Assembly (NCBI GenBank): GCA_003695725.1
Contig: RFHX01000287.1
Location: forward strand, 1 to 7,093
Reading direction: 5' to 3'
DNA from: Candidatus Schekmanbacteria bacterium
Lineage (GTDB): Bacteria > Schekmanbacteria > GWA2-38-11 > J061
DNA length: 7,093 bases
Shown: piece by piece, positions 1 through 6,572 of the stretch
How positions within the stretch are numbered: position 1 is the stretch's first letter
Layout of the letters: each line of letters begins with the position of its first letter
Made by a program: the position numbers and the translations under genes
Notes under the pieces: generated by a model
What the model saw: the letters and a program-made list of their open reading frames with translations, nothing else
What the model was told of the DNA's origin: nothing
Databases searched by the model: none

Positions 1-42
1 ATAAATTAGTGAAATTTATCAATAATTAAAAGGAGATAAGTT

Positions 43-414
43 ATGGATGTATTGATTGTAGATGATTCTTCCGTAATGAGGAAAATCTTAACACGCAGTT
101 TAAGACAATCTAATTTGGATATTGGAGAAATCATCGAAGCATCTGACGGAGAAGAAGCACTAAATAAAATCAAAGAAAATTCTGTTCAGCTTGTTCTATG
201 TGATGTCAATATGCCCAAACTCAATGGCCTCGAGTTTGTCAAAAAAGTCAAAGAAAACAACATCTCTCCTGATACAAAAATAATAATGGTAACAAGTGAA
301 GGCGGCTTGGATACAGTAAACCAAGCAGTAGAAAATGGCGCCAAGGGATTTATCGTAAAACCTTTTTCAGCTGAGGATTTTAAAAAGAAAATAGAACATC
401 TGTGCGCCGCTTAA
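43..414 (+). CDS. cheY: CheY-like single-domain response regulator
   Basis: This 123-residue protein is a stand-alone receiver (REC) domain with no output domain, the usual length for CheY. The active-site residues are all visible: the acidic pair D7-D8 after the first strand, phospho-acceptor D54 in CDVNMPKLNG, T84 in IMVTSEG, and K106-P107 in FIVKPF. The aromatic switch position three residues before the lysine is F103 instead of the tyrosine common in CheY. Family knowledge: it is phosphorylated by CheA in the cytoplasm and carries the signal to the flagellar motor or another output. The start is supported by an AAAAGGAG ribosome binding site at 28-35, seven bases upstream. It is the first visible gene of the cluster and is followed by a CheX phosphatase, which fits a CheY/phosphatase pair. 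A role in motility versus another output cannot be decided, as no flagellar or receptor gene is in view. Confidence 0.95.
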   Translation: MDVLIVDDSSVMRKILTRSLRQSNLDIGEIIEASDGEEALNKIKENSVQLVLCDVNMPKLNGLEFVKKVKENNISPDTKIIMVTSEGGLDTVNQAVENGAKGFIVKPFSAEDFKKKIEHLCAA

Positions 415-452
415 AAGATGATTTTCAATGTCTTTGCAGAAGTAGAATTCTT

Positions 453-457
453 AGGAG
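453..457 (+). promoter_or_regulatory. Ribosome binding site that decides the cheX start
   Basis: AGGAG lies seven bases before the ATG at 465. The frame is also open from an upstream ATG at 402, but that start overlaps the end of cheY, has no Shine-Dalgarno sequence, and would add 21 residues that do not belong to the CheX fold. The start at 465 is therefore preferred. Confidence 0.85.
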
Positions 458-464
458 TGAGATA

Positions 465-950
465 ATGGAAAATATTTTAGCTATGCTTTCAGAAGCTACT
501 AAGGAAGTTTTTCAAACAATGATGTCATACGACATAGACACATATCAGGAAAAATTGGATGAATTTGCCGATAAGATTCATATGAGCACGATCATTACAT
601 TAGATGGCACAATAAAAGGAGCGCTTGTTTTTCATTGCTCGAATAATTTTGCCCAAAAGATTACATCTGCCCTTCTCAATACAGATCCCTCAGACACTTT
701 GGAAGAAGTGGAAATAAAAGATGCCATTTCTGAATTGACAAATATCATTGCCGGAACACTCAAGAATAAAATAAACAATTTAGGTCATACATTCACTCTA
801 TCCATACCAAAAAATCTTAATTGGTCTGAATATATCAATGAAACAAAACATTCTAAAAAAGAAAGGATAATAAAATTCAAATCAAAGGATGACTACTTCT
901 TTCTCGAATTGCTCTCTCATAAGGAGAAAGAACTCAAAAAAGCATCCTGA
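465..950 (+). CDS. cheX: CheX-type CheY-P phosphatase
   Basis: This protein of 161 residues is the typical size of a single CheX domain. The N-terminal helix (ATKEVFQTMM, residues 11-20) matches the usual CheX opening. The CheC/CheX/FliY phosphatase signature ExxNxxxG is intact as E90-L-T-N93-I-I-A-G97. In the family, the Glu and Asn of this helix insert into the CheY active site and promote hydrolysis of the aspartyl phosphate; CheX normally acts as a dimer in the cytoplasm. The gene lies directly downstream of cheY, so CheY is the obvious substrate. The last 30 or so residues are rich in Lys. It ends 11 bases before the next gene, which encodes a second, fused member of the same fold. No CheZ or CheC is visible, so this is the best candidate for the main phosphatase of the system. 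Confidence 0.88.
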   Translation: MENILAMLSEATKEVFQTMMSYDIDTYQEKLDEFADKIHMSTIITLDGTIKGALVFHCSNNFAQKITSALLNTDPSDTLEEVEIKDAISELTNIIAGTLKNKINNLGHTFTLSIPKNLNWSEYINETKHSKKERIIKFKSKDDYFFLELLSHKEKELKKAS

Positions 951-961
951 GGGCAAAGCAA

Positions 962-1966
962 ATGGATGAAAAACTGATTGAAAAAGTTGAAGAAAAAATA
1001 GGAGATATCCTTGAACCTTTTAACAAGGATATAGACGAAATATTCAAAACTTTTTCAGAGAAGCCTATAAAATCACTTCATAAAAAGAGCTCGACGATTG
1101 AGGGAAAAGAATTTTTAACTTCAGAAAAGAATAAAAAGGCAGTTATTTGCACACTAAATTCAGATGAAGAATTTAAAGGTACAATATATCTATCCTTTAG
1201 TTATGAGGAAGTTTGCACCATTTCAGGAATAGTTAATGGATTGGCTGAAAATGATGTAGAAGAAAAAATCAAAAGCGGAAATTATGACGAAAATGACATC
1301 GATACTGTATCAGAAATTGCAAATCAGATAGCTTCAAAACTCAACAGCGCATTCAACCCTGTCTCACCTAAAAAAGTTCATTTCATAAAGAAAGCACATT
1401 TCATAAATGAGGGAAATGAGGAAAGCGGGAACAATATATTAAATGAAAATGAGAAATATCTTTCAAACGAATTCTCCATCAGCATTGAAGGAAATGATTT
1501 AGGAGTGCTCTTTATTCTCATTCCTTTAGATACAGGAGCAGAAATTTTAGGTTTGGCTGAAGATGATGAGGAATCAGAAAAGAAAAAAGAAAAAAAAGTA
1601 AGAAAGATAATCGTGTTGGCAGAAGAGTTAGACTCTGAAAGTGAAACAACATATTCAGAAGCCGCAAAGAGTATCGAAGCAGAAATACTCTCCTGTAAAT
1701 GCGATTCCGACATCAGTCAAAAAGGAGAACTCAAAGAGGCAGACATCATCTTTTTAGATTTTGAAAATGACCCTGAAAAGGGGATTTCAATCTGTAAAGA
1801 AGTAATCAATTCAGCAGGCAAAGGCAAAAAAGTTATCTTATCATCCAAAAACATAACCAAACCTATCTTGATGAAAGCGCTATCGAATGGAATAAACGAT
1901 ATCATTGTCAAACCAACGACTACGGAAACTGTAGTTAAAAAAGTTCAAATGAATATGGAGCAATAG
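962..1966 (+). CDS. CheX-like domain fused to an atypical receiver domain
   Basis: This is a 334-residue two-domain protein. Residues 17-198 look like a CheX/CheC-fold domain: an opening helix (DIDEIFKTF, 23-31), a strand region FKGTIYLSFS (71-80), and a signature helix EIANQIAS where E118 and N121 are kept but the usual Gly is S125. A charged linker (about 199-214, Glu/Asp then Lys-rich) leads to a receiver-like domain (215-334). There the phospho-acceptor is D266 (FLDF), the Thr/Ser position is S294 or S295, and K317-P318 are present with near-normal spacing. The usual Asp pair is replaced by E221-E222 at the expected distance from D266. The start has a TGAGGG Shine-Dalgarno sequence that includes the cheX stop; cheA begins one base after its stop, so the two are probably translationally coupled. 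The domain calls come from motifs and spacing only. A role as a phosphate-regulated CheY phosphatase or phosphate sink is inference. I give no gene symbol. Confidence 0.75.
   Translation: MDEKLIEKVEEKIGDILEPFNKDIDEIFKTFSEKPIKSLHKKSSTIEGKEFLTSEKNKKAVICTLNSDEEFKGTIYLSFSYEEVCTISGIVNGLAENDVEEKIKSGNYDENDIDTVSEIANQIASKLNSAFNPVSPKKVHFIKKAHFINEGNEESGNNILNENEKYLSNEFSISIEGNDLGVLFILIPLDTGAEILGLAEDDEESEKKKEKKVRKIIVLAEELDSESETTYSEAAKSIEAEILSCKCDSDISQKGELKEADIIFLDFENDPEKGISICKEVINSAGKGKKVILSSKNITKPILMKALSNGINDIIVKPTTTETVVKKVQMNMEQ
1590..1597 (+). other. A8 tract in the interdomain linker (possible slippage site)
   Basis: Eight consecutive A bases sit in the Lys-rich linker between the CheX-like and receiver domains, in the phase GAA AAA AAA, so an A-AAA-AAA heptamer is correctly phased for a -1 slip. 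A -1 shift or one extra A leads to a TGA at 1636-1638; loss of one A leads at once to TAA at 1599-1601. Either would release the first domain alone. A8 runs also occur elsewhere in the window (2647-2654, 3571-3578, 4098-4105), so chance is a serious alternative. Confidence 0.25.
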
Positions 1967-1967
1967 A

Positions 1968-4631
1968 ATGTCTTTTCAGATAAGTGAAAAAATAAAGAAG
2001 ATAATCGATCAGATAAATGCGCTTCTTATAGCAGACAGCGATGATTCAGCATTCAACAAGGAACTAAATGAAAAACTTATCGAGTTAAAATCAGCCCTTG
2101 AAAAATGTGATGATAAAAGCCTTCATAGTTTAATCGATAAATTGAATAAGCTCATCGAATATGAAGAAAAAAGCAGTAATTCATCGAATTCAGGTTATGA
2201 AGAATATATCAATCAAGTAAAATTGGTCATCTCAGAAATTGAAAATGGTTCTAATGATAAATCATCTGAACTTATTGATAATGATACAAAAAAAGAGGAA
2301 GACACCCTTATTGACTTTTCCGAAGAGGATTATGAACTTTACAATGATTTTATAGCTGAAGCATTAGAACATCTTCAAAACATTGAAGAATCAGTAATAG
2401 GGCTTGAAAACAACAGTTGTGATGAAGAGCTTCTCAATAGTATATTTCGCGCCTTTCACACCATAAAGGGCAATTCAGCATTCTTGAATCTAACCAAAAT
2501 GAATATTCTTGCCCACAAATCAGAAAACCTTCTCGATGCAGTAAGACAGAATAAGATCAATTACAATCCTTCCATAGCTGATGTCATCTTGGAATCAGTA
2601 GATATTCTTAAAAAAATGATCTCTACGCTGACAGAAAGCATAAAACAAAAAAAATCGTTTAAAGAAGAAACTGAAATAAACGAAATTATCGCAAAAATCG
2701 AGCAAGCATTGAATGAATCTTCACCTACCACTTCAAGGGAAGAAAAAGAAAACTTAATTTCAGAGGAAAATAAAGAATCCCTCAATGAAACTGATGATAA
2801 TAAACAAAGGGGAAAACAATTTACACTTTTTTCAGAAGAATCAGACAAAAGTTTTCTTTCTGATTTCATTGAAGAATGCAATGAATATATCAGCAATGCT
2901 GAAGCATCACTCTTAGAGCTTGAAACTGACCCTAATGACAAAGAAGCAATAAATACAATATTTAGAGCTTTTCATACAATCAAAGGAACTTCATCGTTTC
3001 TTGGGATCACACCAATTTCTGAACTTAGCCATAAGGTTGAATCACTATTAATTCCAGTACGAGACGGAAAAAAATCATTCAGCGAAACCTATGCCGACAT
3101 TTCCCTTCAAGCCATTGATTATTTAAAGGAACTGCTGAAATTAATTCAAATATCAATCGATGGAGGGAATATAGAAGAGCCGGAAGGATTTATAAATTTC
3201 TTGAAAAAATTAGACAACCCTGAAGAACTGTTATCAGTTAAAAAGATTGAAAGCGATGTACCGCGACTTGGCGAAATTCTTGTTGGTGAAGGCAAAATCT
3301 CAAAGGAGGATTTAGAATCTGCAGCATCAAAAGAAGGAAACGAGCCAATAGGGGTTAAATTGGTCAAAACAGGAGTTGCATCAGTAAAAGATGTTGCACA
3401 AGCAATAAGAAAACAGAAAAAAATTTCAGAAGTATTTCAGTCTCAGGACTCTTCTGTAAGGGTACGCACCGACCGTCTTGACAGACTTATTGATATGGTA
3501 GGAGAATTGGTAATTGCCCACTCAATGGTCGTGCAGGACACAACATCGCTCACACAACAATCAGAACTGCAAAAAAAACTTTCTCATTGCGGAAAAATTG
3601 TAAGAGAATTGCAGGATCTTAGTCTCGCAATTAGAATGGTCCCATTAAAGCCTACATTTCAAAAAATGACACGCCTCGTTCGAGACCTTTCAAGAAAAAG
3701 CGGAAAAGCCATTAACTTCATCACAAATGGAGAAGAAACAGAAATTGACAGAAATATGGTCGATATCCTTAATGACCCTCTTGTGCATTTGCTGAGAAAC
3801 GCAGTTGACCATGGCATAGAAGACAAGGAAACAAGGCAAAAGATGGGAAAAGAGGGAACAGGCACTGTGAAGCTTATCGCCTACCACTCGGGAGGTAATG
3901 TCGTATTGGAAATCATTGATGACGGGAAAGGTCTGGACAAAGAAAAAATCATTAACAAAGCCATAAACAAGGGAATTTTTACAGGTAAGGAAAATTTGTC
4001 TGATAATGAAATTTTCAACTGCATATTTGAACCCGGATTTTCCACTGCTGAAAAAATCACTGACATATCAGGTCGAGGAGTAGGACTAGATGTAGTGAAA
4101 AAAAATATTGAATCCTTAAGAGGGAAGATAATTATTTCTTCAGAAAAAGGGAAAGGATGCAAATTCACTATACGCCTTCCTCTAACAATGGCTATCACAG
4201 ACGGAATGATCATTAAATGTGGGAATCACAGATTCATAATACCAACAATAAATATTTCAATGAGCTTCAAGCTGGAAGAAAATATGATCTCAACAATAGC
4301 CGGCAAAGGGGAAATAATAAACCTTCGAAATCAAATATATCCCTTTTTTAGGCTGTCGGAAATCTTCAAAATTCCGCCAGATATAAAAAGCGTAGATGAA
4401 GGAATTGCCATAATCATCAATGACACACAAAATCCATACATTCTTTTGGTCGATGGAATTCTTGGACAACAACAGGTTGTAGCAAAATCTTTAGGTAATC
4501 ATTTTATTAATCTGCCTTCAGTTTCTGGTGGTGCAATTCTTGCTGACGGAAGAGTGGGACTAATTCTCGATACATCAGGGCTTTTTCAAATGGCAAAAGA
4601 AACAAAGCGAAAAAGGACGGTAAATTTATAA
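1968..4631 (+). CDS. cheA: CheA chemotaxis histidine kinase with two HPt domains and MshEN-like motifs
   Basis: This 887-residue protein is longer than classical CheA (about 650-700). Order: a helical, charged N-terminal extension (1-115) with no recognised domain; HPt1 (about 119-225, H164 in FHTIKG); linker; HPt2 (about 293-395, H336 in FHTIKG); two MshEN-like motifs (433-456 and 460-483); P3 dimerisation domain (about 496-560, opening VRVRTDRLDRLIDMVGELV); P4 kinase domain with N box H607/N611, G1 DDGKG (651-655), F box (F687, F691) and G2 GRGVGLD (702-708); and a CheW-like P5 domain (about 739-875). No P2 domain is visible. The catalytic boxes are intact, so it should autophosphorylate on the HPt histidines and feed CheY and CheB at the receptor array. 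GGAG within the end of the previous gene serves as ribosome binding site, one base separates the genes, and cheW follows after 19 bases. Confidence 0.95.
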   Translation: MSFQISEKIKKIIDQINALLIADSDDSAFNKELNEKLIELKSALEKCDDKSLHSLIDKLNKLIEYEEKSSNSSNSGYEEYINQVKLVISEIENGSNDKSSELIDNDTKKEEDTLIDFSEEDYELYNDFIAEALEHLQNIEESVIGLENNSCDEELLNSIFRAFHTIKGNSAFLNLTKMNILAHKSENLLDAVRQNKINYNPSIADVILESVDILKKMISTLTESIKQKKSFKEETEINEIIAKIEQALNESSPTTSREEKENLISEENKESLNETDDNKQRGKQFTLFSEESDKSFLSDFIEECNEYISNAEASLLELETDPNDKEAINTIFRAFHTIKGTSSFLGITPISELSHKVESLLIPVRDGKKSFSETYADISLQAIDYLKELLKLIQISIDGGNIEEPEGFINFLKKLDNPEELLSVKKIESDVPRLGEILVGEGKISKEDLESAASKEGNEPIGVKLVKTGVASVKDVAQAIRKQKKISEVFQSQDSSVRVRTDRLDRLIDMVGELVIAHSMVVQDTTSLTQQSELQKKLSHCGKIVRELQDLSLAIRMVPLKPTFQKMTRLVRDLSRKSGKAINFITNGEETEIDRNMVDILNDPLVHLLRNAVDHGIEDKETRQKMGKEGTGTVKLIAYHSGGNVVLEIIDDGKGLDKEKIINKAINKGIFTGKENLSDNEIFNCIFEPGFSTAEKITDISGRGVGLDVVKKNIESLRGKIIISSEKGKGCKFTIRLPLTMAITDGMIIKCGNHRFIIPTINISMSFKLEENMISTIAGKGEIINLRNQIYPFFRLSEIFKIPPDIKSVDEGIAIIINDTQNPYILLVDGILGQQQVVAKSLGNHFINLPSVSGGAILADGRVGLILDTSGLFQMAKETKRKRTVNL

Positions 4632-4650
4632 ATATTGAAAGGAGTTTAAA

Positions 4651-5172
4651 ATGGAAAAGAATCATAGCGAACATAGCGAAAAATTAGGAGGAAAATTTTT
4701 AACCTTCTTTCTCGGGAAAGAAGAATATGGGCTTCCAATATTAACGGTGCAGGAAATAATTGCTTTACTGCCAATTACTCCCGTTCCGAGGACACCAAAT
4801 TACTTCAAGGGATTAACTAATCTTAGAGGAAAAATCATTCCTGTTATGGACTTGCGCTTAAAATTTGGAATGGAAGAATTGGAACCAACTGATGAAACCT
4901 GTATCATTGTCGTACGAACTTCAAAACAATTGATGGGACTAATAGTTGATAGAGTATCTGAAGTTAAAAATATCTCTGATGAATCAATAGATGAACCGCC
5001 TGAATTTGGCGACAATAGCATAACTGATTATCTTTCAGCGATTGGAAAATCAAATGAATCAGTTGTCCTGATAGTAGATATAGAAAAAGTAGTCAATACC
5101 AATGAATTATCAGAAATTAATTTCAATGAAGTTGAAAACAGCAGTGCAAATTCAGAAGAAAATATCTCTTAG
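4651..5172 (+). CDS. cheW: CheW coupling protein
   Basis: This 173-residue CheW-fold protein is near the family norm of 150-170. The first strand KFLTFFLGKEEYGLPI (15-30) and the hallmark NLRGKIIPVMDLRLKFG (57-73) are clear, as is GLIVDRVSEV (96-105). In the family it bridges chemoreceptors and the P5 domain of CheA at the cytoplasmic face of the membrane. The last 25 or so residues are acidic and Ser/Asn-rich, probably a disordered tail. A strong AAAGGAG site at 4638-4644 precedes the ATG. The N-terminus carries a short tandem repeat (HSEHSE) outside the folded core. It sits between cheA and cheR, the usual order in che operons, with 24 bases before cheR. Confidence 0.95.
   Translation: MEKNHSEHSEKLGGKFLTFFLGKEEYGLPILTVQEIIALLPITPVPRTPNYFKGLTNLRGKIIPVMDLRLKFGMEELEPTDETCIIVVRTSKQLMGLIVDRVSEVKNISDESIDEPPEFGDNSITDYLSAIGKSNESVVLIVDIEKVVNTNELSEINFNEVENSSANSEENIS
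4663..4680 (+). repeat. Two exact tandem copies of a 9-bp unit in cheW
   Basis: The unit CATAGCGAA occurs twice in a row (4663-4671 and 4672-4680), encoding His-Ser-Glu twice at residues 5-10 of CheW. It keeps the frame and lies before the first conserved strand, so it is probably a neutral small duplication. Confidence 0.6.
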
Positions 5173-5196
5173 ATTAACAATCTTAATTTAGAAACT

Positions 5197-6039
5197 ATGG
5201 AAAAACCTAAGATAAAGAAATTCGAATTTGGAAAAATTGCTCAAACAATAAAGCAAATAAGCGGCATCAATCTCTCTGCAGAAAAAGAATCAATGATAAG
5301 ATCCCGCCTACTGAAGCGTATAAGAGCACTAAATTTCAAATCATTAAATGAATATCTCAATTATTATAATAATGATAAAAGCGGAAGAGAAATTTACGAA
5401 ATCATAGACCTTCTAACAACCAACAAGACAAACTTTTTTCGTGAAAAACATCATTTTGAATTTATAAAAGAAGTGGTCATTCCTGAAATAAAACACAGAC
5501 AGTACTTCATATGGAGCGCTGGTTGTTCTTCAGGAGAAGAGCCCTATTCTATTGCAATGCTGCTCCATAGCATTTTGCCCGAATCTTACCTTTCAAATGT
5601 AAAAATTCTTGCAACTGATATTTCAACAAGAATGATTCATAAAGCGCAAGAGGGCATCTACGACAAAGAATCTATAAAAGAACTCCCCGAATATTATTTA
5701 GAACAATACTTTAAACCTATCAAAAGCAAACACGGAACGAAATATATACTAAAAAATATCATTAAAGAGTCAGTAGTTTTTGCAAAACTTAACTTGATGG
5801 ACCCTTGGCCTATGAAAGGTCCGTTCGATTTGATCCTTTGCCGAAATGTAATGATCTATTTCGATAAAGAAACACGAGAAAGACTTATCAATCGTTTTCT
5901 CGAAATGTTAAAGGAGAACGGCTATCTCTTTGTGGGGCATTCAGAAAATTTAGCAGGAATCAAAACATCTTTGGAATATATAGAGCCGGCAATATACCAA
6001 AAGCCTGCAACGGAAAGAAGAAAAAAGGCAAAATTATGA
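5197..6039 (+). CDS. cheR: CheR chemoreceptor glutamate methyltransferase
   Basis: This 280-residue protein is the normal CheR length. The N-terminal helical domain (about 9-85) contains SGINLSAEKESMIRSRLLKR and the TNKTNFFRE segment (75-83). The S-adenosylmethionine-binding domain follows with SAGCSSGEEPYS (107-118), D141 in LATDIS, NLMDPWP (199-205) and the CRNVMIYFD motif (215-223). It transfers methyl groups from SAM to glutamates of chemoreceptors for adaptation, opposing CheB. No TPR or receptor-pentapeptide-binding extension is seen beyond the short basic tail. The 24 bases upstream of the ATG have no convincing Shine-Dalgarno sequence, unlike most other genes here, but no alternative ATG/GTG/TTG lies between the cheW stop and 5197, and the conserved domain begins right after it. 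Its stop overlaps the cheD start (ATGA, 6036-6039), implying translational coupling. Confidence 0.95.
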   Translation: MEKPKIKKFEFGKIAQTIKQISGINLSAEKESMIRSRLLKRIRALNFKSLNEYLNYYNNDKSGREIYEIIDLLTTNKTNFFREKHHFEFIKEVVIPEIKHRQYFIWSAGCSSGEEPYSIAMLLHSILPESYLSNVKILATDISTRMIHKAQEGIYDKESIKELPEYYLEQYFKPIKSKHGTKYILKNIIKESVVFAKLNLMDPWPMKGPFDLILCRNVMIYFDKETRERLINRFLEMLKENGYLFVGHSENLAGIKTSLEYIEPAIYQKPATERRKKAKL

Positions 6040-6560
6040 TTCATACAGTTGGTTTGGCAGATATGAAAATATCTTCTTCAAAAGAAGATATCATCATAAC
6101 CCATGGACTGGGAAGCTGTTTAGGTATTACCGTCTATGACCCTTTGGCTCATATAGGTGGAATGCTTCATGTAATGCTTCCTTTTTCCAATATCGACCCT
6201 GAAAGAGCAAAGGAAAAACCTTTTATGTTTGTTGACACGGGATTGCCTAAACTTTTTATAAGCTGTTACGAGATGGGAGCTTCCAAAGATAGACTAATTG
6301 TAACTGTGTGCGGCGGAGCAAATCCTCTGGGAATGAGCAACAACAAAGTTTTCAACATTGGTGAAAGGAATTTTGCAATCCTTCAAAAACTTCTCGACAA
6401 AAATAATGTATCTCTTGCAGCCTGTGATATAGGCGGCACTCAATCGAGAACAATGACACTCGAAATTGCAACCGGTAGAGTTTCTCTGAAAATAAATGGC
6501 TATGAAAATAAGGTCTTGTTTGACGCTTCTACAGACAAAAGCGCTCAAGTTTTCAAATAA
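6036..6560 (+). CDS. cheD: CheD chemoreceptor glutamine deamidase
   Basis: This 174-residue protein is close to the usual CheD length (about 155-200). The catalytic residues of the CheD cysteine-hydrolase family are visible: T22, C28 in GLGSC, and H45 in GGMLHVMLP, one position later than the T21/C27/H44 I recall for the Thermotoga enzyme. Further conserved parts are VCGGANPL (around residue 91) and the C-terminal DIGGTQSRTM segment. It deamidates specific receptor glutamines to glutamates, making them methylatable; in CheC systems it also exchanges between receptor and CheC, but no cheC is seen here. Translation is probably coupled to cheR through the 4-base ATGA overlap, and only a weak AAGG-like ribosome binding site precedes it. 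cheB follows after 12 bases. Confidence 0.95.
   Translation: MIHTVGLADMKISSSKEDIIITHGLGSCLGITVYDPLAHIGGMLHVMLPFSNIDPERAKEKPFMFVDTGLPKLFISCYEMGASKDRLIVTVCGGANPLGMSNNKVFNIGERNFAILQKLLDKNNVSLAACDIGGTQSRTMTLEIATGRVSLKINGYENKVLFDASTDKSAQVFK
6069..6091 (+). other. Perfect 10-bp inverted repeat early in cheD
   Basis: ATATCTTCTT (6069-6078) and its exact reverse complement AAGAAGATAT (6082-6091) flank a 3-base loop, starting 33 bases after the cheD ATG. The stem has only three G:C pairs and no T-run follows, so it is not a terminator. A modest mRNA hairpin affecting translation or decay is possible, but it could be chance in A/T-rich coding DNA. Confidence 0.4.
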
Positions 6561-6572
6561 GGGGATCATATT

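Noticed and set aside
1-19. Short inverted repeat ATAAATT...AATTTAT at the left edge
   Set aside because: Seven A:T pairs only, in A/T-rich leader DNA; expected by chance and too weak for a terminator or operator claim.
402-464. Longer cheX reading frame starting from ATG at 402
   Set aside because: It overlaps the end of cheY, has no ribosome binding site, and adds residues outside the CheX fold; the ATG at 465 has AGGAG seven bases upstream.
604-609. TGGCAC resembling half of a sigma-54 promoter
   Set aside because: The second half (TTGC) is absent at the required spacing.
735-740. TTGACA resembling a -35 box inside cheX (also at 3478 and 3743 in cheA)
   Set aside because: No matching -10 element at 16-18 bases, and all lie within conserved coding sequence.
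1378-1713. Minus-strand open frames, here and at 2561-2941, 3881-4213 and 6294-6569
   Set aside because: All lie opposite strongly conserved coding regions, are Ser/Phe-rich as expected for the antisense of Glu/Lys-rich genes, and show no recognisable domain or ribosome binding site.
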